A DNA stretch of 64,000 bases from assembly GCA_900239685.1 (NCBI GenBank), contig OENT01000523.1:39869-103868 (forward strand). Reading direction: 5' to 3'. The stretch is from Rotaria macrura. Taxonomy: Eukaryota; Rotifera; Eurotatoria; Philodinida; Philodinidae. Shown here in pieces: positions 59,901 to 64,000 of this stretch; positions within the stretch are counted from its first letter, which is position 1, and each line of letters begins with the position of its first letter. A program made the position numbers and the translations under genes. Under the pieces are notes generated by a model. That model saw nothing but the letters and a program-made list of their open reading frames with translations, had not been told where the DNA came from and did not search any database.

Positions 59901-60103
59901 ATGTCACCATAGTTCGCGCGTAACTTAATACATGCATTTGTAAGTGATTCGCCAGAAAACATTCCCAGTTGATATAGATTGCCTACTAAGAATTGTGGCT
60001 CGAGACCGGGTACACCAGGTCGAAGTGTAAAATATCGTTGCTTCAAGTTATGAATAAAAATTGCAGCCAAAAAAAGCACGACCACGACGAGTACCAGCAT
60101 CAT
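56951..60103 (-). CDS. Cytochrome P450, 517 aa
   Basis: Heme-thiolate monooxygenase, membrane-anchored (microsomal type). Exons: 60103-59740, 58197-57652 and 57594-56951, GT-AG, in phase (1,554 nt). Seen: an N-terminal hydrophobic anchor (about residues 2-20) followed by basic residues and the proline-rich hinge RPGVPGLEP; I helix FGGAFDLAS (321-329); K-helix ExxR at 380-383 (EVLR); FLPERF near 436-441; and the heme loop FGGGLRRCFG with the ligand C462. The I-helix has the acidic D326 but L327 where the usual oxygen-activating threonine stands, so chemistry may be atypical. The clan is not assigned with confidence; CYP3/4-like spacing is my impression. The first intron is 1.54 kb, the second 57 bp. 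Start ATG at 60103; a second ATG follows immediately. Confidence 0.92.
58198..59739 (-). other. 1.54 kb P450 intron
   Basis: Donor GTATGC at 59739 and acceptor ATAG ending at 58198. Phase is kept (split glycine codon), and the join gives an uninterrupted N-terminal P450 domain. An alternative read-through of about 13 codons past the donor ends in a stop and does not fit. No element ends were seen inside. Confidence 0.65.
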
Positions 60104-60405
60104 TTTGCTAATTATAGAAGGACCTTATGGTCGATGCTATCGTATTCTATCTGAAAACGTTGCAAAATAGAGAATATCAGTAAATTTTCCTTCGAAATAA
60201 ATTAAAACCATCAATTTCGAAATGAAAAATATTGTCGCTGACACCTCACTATGGTTAAATCCAGCAATTCGAACCGATCAAAAAAGATAGAATTCTGAGA
60301 GACTATCAAATAACTTGTTATGGACAGTGTTTGTAATAAAGGAAGCAGTCAAATAACTTTCAGTTAAAACTTGCAGGTCGTATTTTTCTTCGAAAATATA
60401 TTTAA

Positions 60406-60487
60406 CCCTTTACGGGTAGCTATTTGAAAAACGCCGTACCCCTATAGGGGAAAATGTTACCATATGGCAACATCCGGCTGGAAAGGG
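60406..60487. mobile_element. piggyBac-like mini-element, 82 bp, TTAA-flanked
   Basis: TTAA flanks both ends (60402-60405 and 60488-60491). The ends are CCCTTTACGGGTAGC and, in complement, CCCTTTCCAGCCGG. The interior holds a small palindrome around CCCCTATAGGGG and another around ACCATATGGC. TTAA duplications with CCCTTT ends are characteristic of piggyBac-derived MITEs. It sits about 300 bp upstream of the P450 start and could affect its promoter. Confidence 0.7.
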
Positions 60488-60491
60488 TTAA

Positions 60492-63400
60492 ATACCGGGT
60501 CTTAAAATTGGGTCGCTTTTAGATGCTCCAGTTCGACTAGAAATATCACCACTACAATAATGCCTCTTATGGAAAAAATATTTCTACATGATGAAATTCA
60601 AAATTCCCTGGATCTGTGCATCAGATCATTGTAAAAATTGTATTAATCATGATGATCATGAGCTAAATAAGGTTAGATGGTTTTTAAAGCTTGAAAACAA
60701 ACATCTGAACAGATAAACCGCGTCGTTTAGAGAGCCGAAGGTGTAAGATGCACGTTTTGCTGCTCGACTTTCTAGAACACTACTTTTTATTAGCAAGAAC
60801 CTTGCATTATTAAACTATTCACTGATCCATTTAAAAGATTCAGATCAGATTGATTGGTACTTTTAGTTTCACTTTTCATGACAGATAACAACATAGATGA
60901 AAAATAGCTTCAAGTTTAAGTACAGAGTACAGAGAATGAAAATGAAGATTTGAATATTAAGGATTTAGATATCAGAATTATAAGAAAATGGTTTAGGTAT
61001 GCCTGATTATATCCTGATCTGTACATTTTTCTAATTTCATCGTGAAATCTAAATACTAACACCTAGAGCGCTATGTGTCGCCAGTACTAAGAGCAGAATG
61101 AATGGCAGAAAATTAAGATTGCATAAAAAGTTGCGTACTCTCATAACTTTGTTGACAATTTCATAAAAGAAAAATGGAGACTTCTTCCTATACTGACGTG
61201 AAAATAATATGAGGAAACACGTACAGAGAACTTGTAAAGTAGATTGTGCTACAGCATAAAAGATCAAGAACCGTATTTAATTCGATGGTCATTGATAATG
61301 AAGACGATTTTCTCAATGTTTGAAAAAATGTACTCTTCCTCTTGTTGATGGCAGAAAAAATGTTTGATAAAAAATATTTCGTTGATTTCCCTTTACTTGA
61401 CAACCTTTTCGAGTCATTACTTACGCATACGTTAGATAAGGCATAACCAAAATTGTCGGATTCAGTTTTTTGCTATCATATATTCTGTTTCAATAAAGGG
61501 ATTTGTTGATATTGTTCATAGTTATTTTGATGCTGAATAACCACCTGCACACGTCGTTTATAAACACAAGCTATGCTTTTGAAAGAAATCATTGATGCGT
61601 ATACACAATCACTCCTACTCTTGCGTGAGAGTAGTGAAAGCTTTTGTAATATTTTTCCATATCAGTGGTTTTCATTTTTTTTGCTTACCGCCAACGTGAT
61701 GATTACCCTTGTAGTAACTCAGATTTTTTCTCTTCTTTAGACAATGTGATCGAAAAGATGTCAGATAAAATATTGCATGAAGAGTCGCAAAGCAATAAGT
61801 GAAGAACAATCATATCTAGCGTTTTTTTAACGACGTATAATCAACTAACTAAAAGACAAAAAAAGATGATTTTATCTTATGTTTTTCTTTTATAGATGAG
61901 AAAACAATGTGTGAGATAGATATTTTTCATGGATTATAATCAAAAAGAACTGCAAATAACTAAATCGTAAATGAGATGTGTTAATTTCTTGGTTAAATAT
62001 GTTTATTAAAACTCCAATTCAAAACTAAGAGAAGCTGTTTTTTTCTACCTCTTGCATTTCAGTCTGTGCCAATGCATGTAGAGATGAAAAACTAACAGAT
62101 TTCATCTACAACGTAACTTCTAGTGTTTTTGTTAGATCGTGATTTTTCAAGCACAGATGAAAATTTTGCACTTTTCTCTAGGAATACCATAAAAATAAGT
62201 CTATTTGGAAACATCTTTTGAAATTTATTTTCCTTAAGAACTATTGTTTATTTATTTAGGATTTATTTCTTACAAATTTATTTAATCACACCCATACTCA
62301 CACCCATTCTTTCATTTTTTTTTCATTCTCGTCTACAAATTATTTTCTATTTCCAACACTGTTATCATCTCTCAATATTGATGAGGCATTTGTAATGTAT
62401 AATCTGAGAAAGTATGTGATAGTTTGCTTCAACTTTTTAAAATTTTCGATCTCATTCTCATCCTCCTCTCGTTCTATCCTTTTCTCGTCTTAACTATTTC
62501 ATCCTTAAATAAAGCAAAATGACGTGATAAGAAGAAAAAAACGAATAATCGAACTGTGTTTACAGAGCAAAGTAACCTGTGTATTAATAGGATGTATTAC
62601 AAAGTAAGATATATTAATCTGTGACAATGTCAAATATAGTTTTCTCACTATCTAAAATGAATTTTAGAGACCATCTGCAATAACTTGTGGAATGTGTCAT
62701 AGGAGATCGCAATACGTATCATATGTCGTTCACAACTTCGTACTTTGTGACCCTCATAGTTTTGAGCACGTTAGTTGGATATTCTTTTTTTTGCATAAAT
62801 TATGAAAGAAAATTTCATCTAACTTATTTTCTTGACAAACGATACTCTAAAGCTCTTCCGTAATGTAAATTTTGCCGATGAAAATTTCATCAGTTGTTTG
62901 CGATACTAAATTTAAAATTCTTGCAAGAATTTAAAATTCTACTTTGGCTCTGTTAGTATATCAATGTCGCACACAAGCCATCTCTGAAATTATCAGAATC
63001 CTCCACAAGAGAGTTTATAAACTTAAACTTGAATTTTCCAATAAAATCCTACTATTTCAGTCCCGTTTACGTTTAATCTCTTGGTTACCGCTGTCTTCAG
63101 ACTGAAGACGAGAAGAACGAAAGAATGTTTTTCCGCTGTGTTGTATCGATAAACAGCTGTGAAACGAAATGCTCATCAGTATGACTACATCAATCTACGA
63201 TTCATATATTAAGAAAATTTATCTGTATACAGCTGATTCACGATGGTAGAATGCATGGGAGAGTGATTTTTCGATTTTTCTATAAGCTCGTAAAGAACGC
63301 AAGAATTCTCGGGATCCAGAAGGGTAAATGAGAGATCTTGGTGAAAAATGTCGAAAAGAAAAATCTAGGAAAGAAAAACATCGAAGAAAAACCAGAAAAG

Positions 63401-63557
63401 GAAAATATCGAAACACAAAGAAAGTAAACATATCAAAGGAGATGTGTAAGATAAAAATGCTGAATATATTTAAAGAGGGGAGCAATAAATTTCATTATAC
63501 AAATTACATAGTTGGGACTGGTTAATGACTATTTGTACAAAAAAAACAGTCGTGATC
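60492..63557. other. Gene-free AT-rich stretch
   Basis: Two overlapping minus-strand frames at 61049-61403 give hydrophobic products (one reads LCNLNFLPFILLLVLATH), which could be a relic of a membrane protein but cannot be assigned. Around 63330-63420 there is a purine-rich, AGAAA-biased run on the plus strand. Otherwise nothing is recognisable. Confidence 0.35.
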
Positions 63558-63957
63558 AATGTCGAAAACTTATGATACTATAATTCTAATGCCAATTGAT
63601 GAAGTGAGGAGTCCATTACAACGTTTAAAATCGAACATTTCAGCATCATTAGATGACATAGTTCAATACTTTAAAAATCAGTGGGTGAATCGTGCTGTTT
63701 GATTAAAATTTGGAGTTTTCATTGCGTCGACCACAGAGCAAATAACAGTTTAGAATGGGATGATATCACTGTTGTAGATGAGCCATTCATTGTCACTGCC
63801 TTTGGTTATCTATATTCAAATCTGTATCCTTCGATTTTCAACTCGTTTATCAAAAAAACAATGCCAATATTTGAACTTTCGTTCAATTGATTCAGAGCAA
63901 ACATCCCAAGTGAGTAAAAGACGGGCTAACTGGCTAGTCTTTTTTCTAGACATGTCG
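63558..63957 (+). pseudogene. Decayed MULE-type transposase C-terminus
   Basis: The frame from 63558 reads MPIDEVRSPLQRLKSNIS and then DDIVQYFKNQWVNRAV to a stop at about 63700. The next frame continues with IWSFHCVDHRANNSLE, and a third with HSLSLPLVIYIQ and KRRANW. The order W.....R.NN..E..H........P.....I is the usual C-terminal pattern of MULE (Mutator-like) transposases. At least two frameshifts are needed, so this is a relic. The N-terminal catalytic part was not seen. Confidence 0.55.
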
Positions 63958-64000
63958 GACCGTCCTGTCTAGTCTTTGTCTCAAAATTGACTAGTCCTTT
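63905..64000. repeat. Right edge, CTAGTC-rich short repeat
   Basis: The words CTAGTCTTT and GACTAGTCCTTT recur four times in the last 75 bases, with a partial palindrome around TCTAGACATGTC. It may be the start of another element cut by the window edge. Confidence 0.3.

Noticed and set aside
60494-60510. TACCGGGT resembling the mariner inverted-repeat start
   Set aside because: Only eight bases match and there is no partner end nearby.
61049-61403. Hydrophobic minus-strand frames that could be a decayed receptor
   Set aside because: No conserved GPCR or channel motif could be identified; AT-rich DNA often gives such frames.
63219-63485. Overlapping open frames on both strands with Lys/Arg or Phe-rich products
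   Set aside because: They reflect a purine-rich low-complexity run, not coding sequence.
1-64000. CRISPR arrays, bacterial operons, phage or virus genes
   Set aside because: No regular spacer-repeat pattern, no ribosome-binding-site-linked gene runs and no viral hallmark proteins were seen.

Overview
The window is eukaryotic nuclear DNA from a small invertebrate. Spliced genes carry many GT-AG introns of about 50-80 bp plus a few of 1.5-4 kb. It encodes the start of an axonemal dynein heavy chain (so the animal has motile cilia), a histamine-H3-like amine receptor, a fungal-type protoglobin and assorted DNA-transposon debris. A rotifer, perhaps bdelloid, fits best: ciliated, with many short introns and frequent foreign genes. 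This is inference; no marker gene proves it.

Left part (1-29 kb): five recognisable, mostly conserved animal genes in TCGA-rich DNA. A DNAH9/11/17-type outer-arm dynein heavy chain runs leftward from 16465 and off the left edge, with 22 exons traced. A small membrane protein (17901-18436, +) meets a very divergent 14-3-3-like gene (19184-18437, -) tail to tail with no base between the stop codons. TRIP13/Pch2, an AAA+ remodeller of HORMA proteins (26028-21227, -), has a 3.3 kb intron inside its Walker A codons. An aminergic GPCR (28539-26748, -) has six exons.

Right part (29-64 kb): visibly more AT-rich and gene-poor, with only two convincing genes. One is an intronless protoglobin resembling fungal globin-sensor proteins (44556-45137, +), a strong horizontal-transfer candidate. 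The other is a three-exon cytochrome P450 (60103-56951, -). The rest is rich in small transposon-derived units: two hAT-like foldback elements with 8-bp target duplications, a 1.6 kb CACTG/TA element, a TA-flanked 349 bp MITE, a decayed Tc1/mariner copy with a hairpin element inserted in it, an 82 bp TTAA-flanked piggyBac-like mini-element, a 0.8 kb foldback, a tRNA-headed SINE and a decayed MULE transposase end.

The genes do not form one pathway. No multi-gene novel system is evident. The most unusual single items are the protoglobin, the 14-3-3-like protein that lacks its phosphopeptide-binding residues, and the layered TE debris. Exon borders were set by hand from splice signals, phase and family alignment from memory; two unresolved bases (N) lie at 40747 and 56288.
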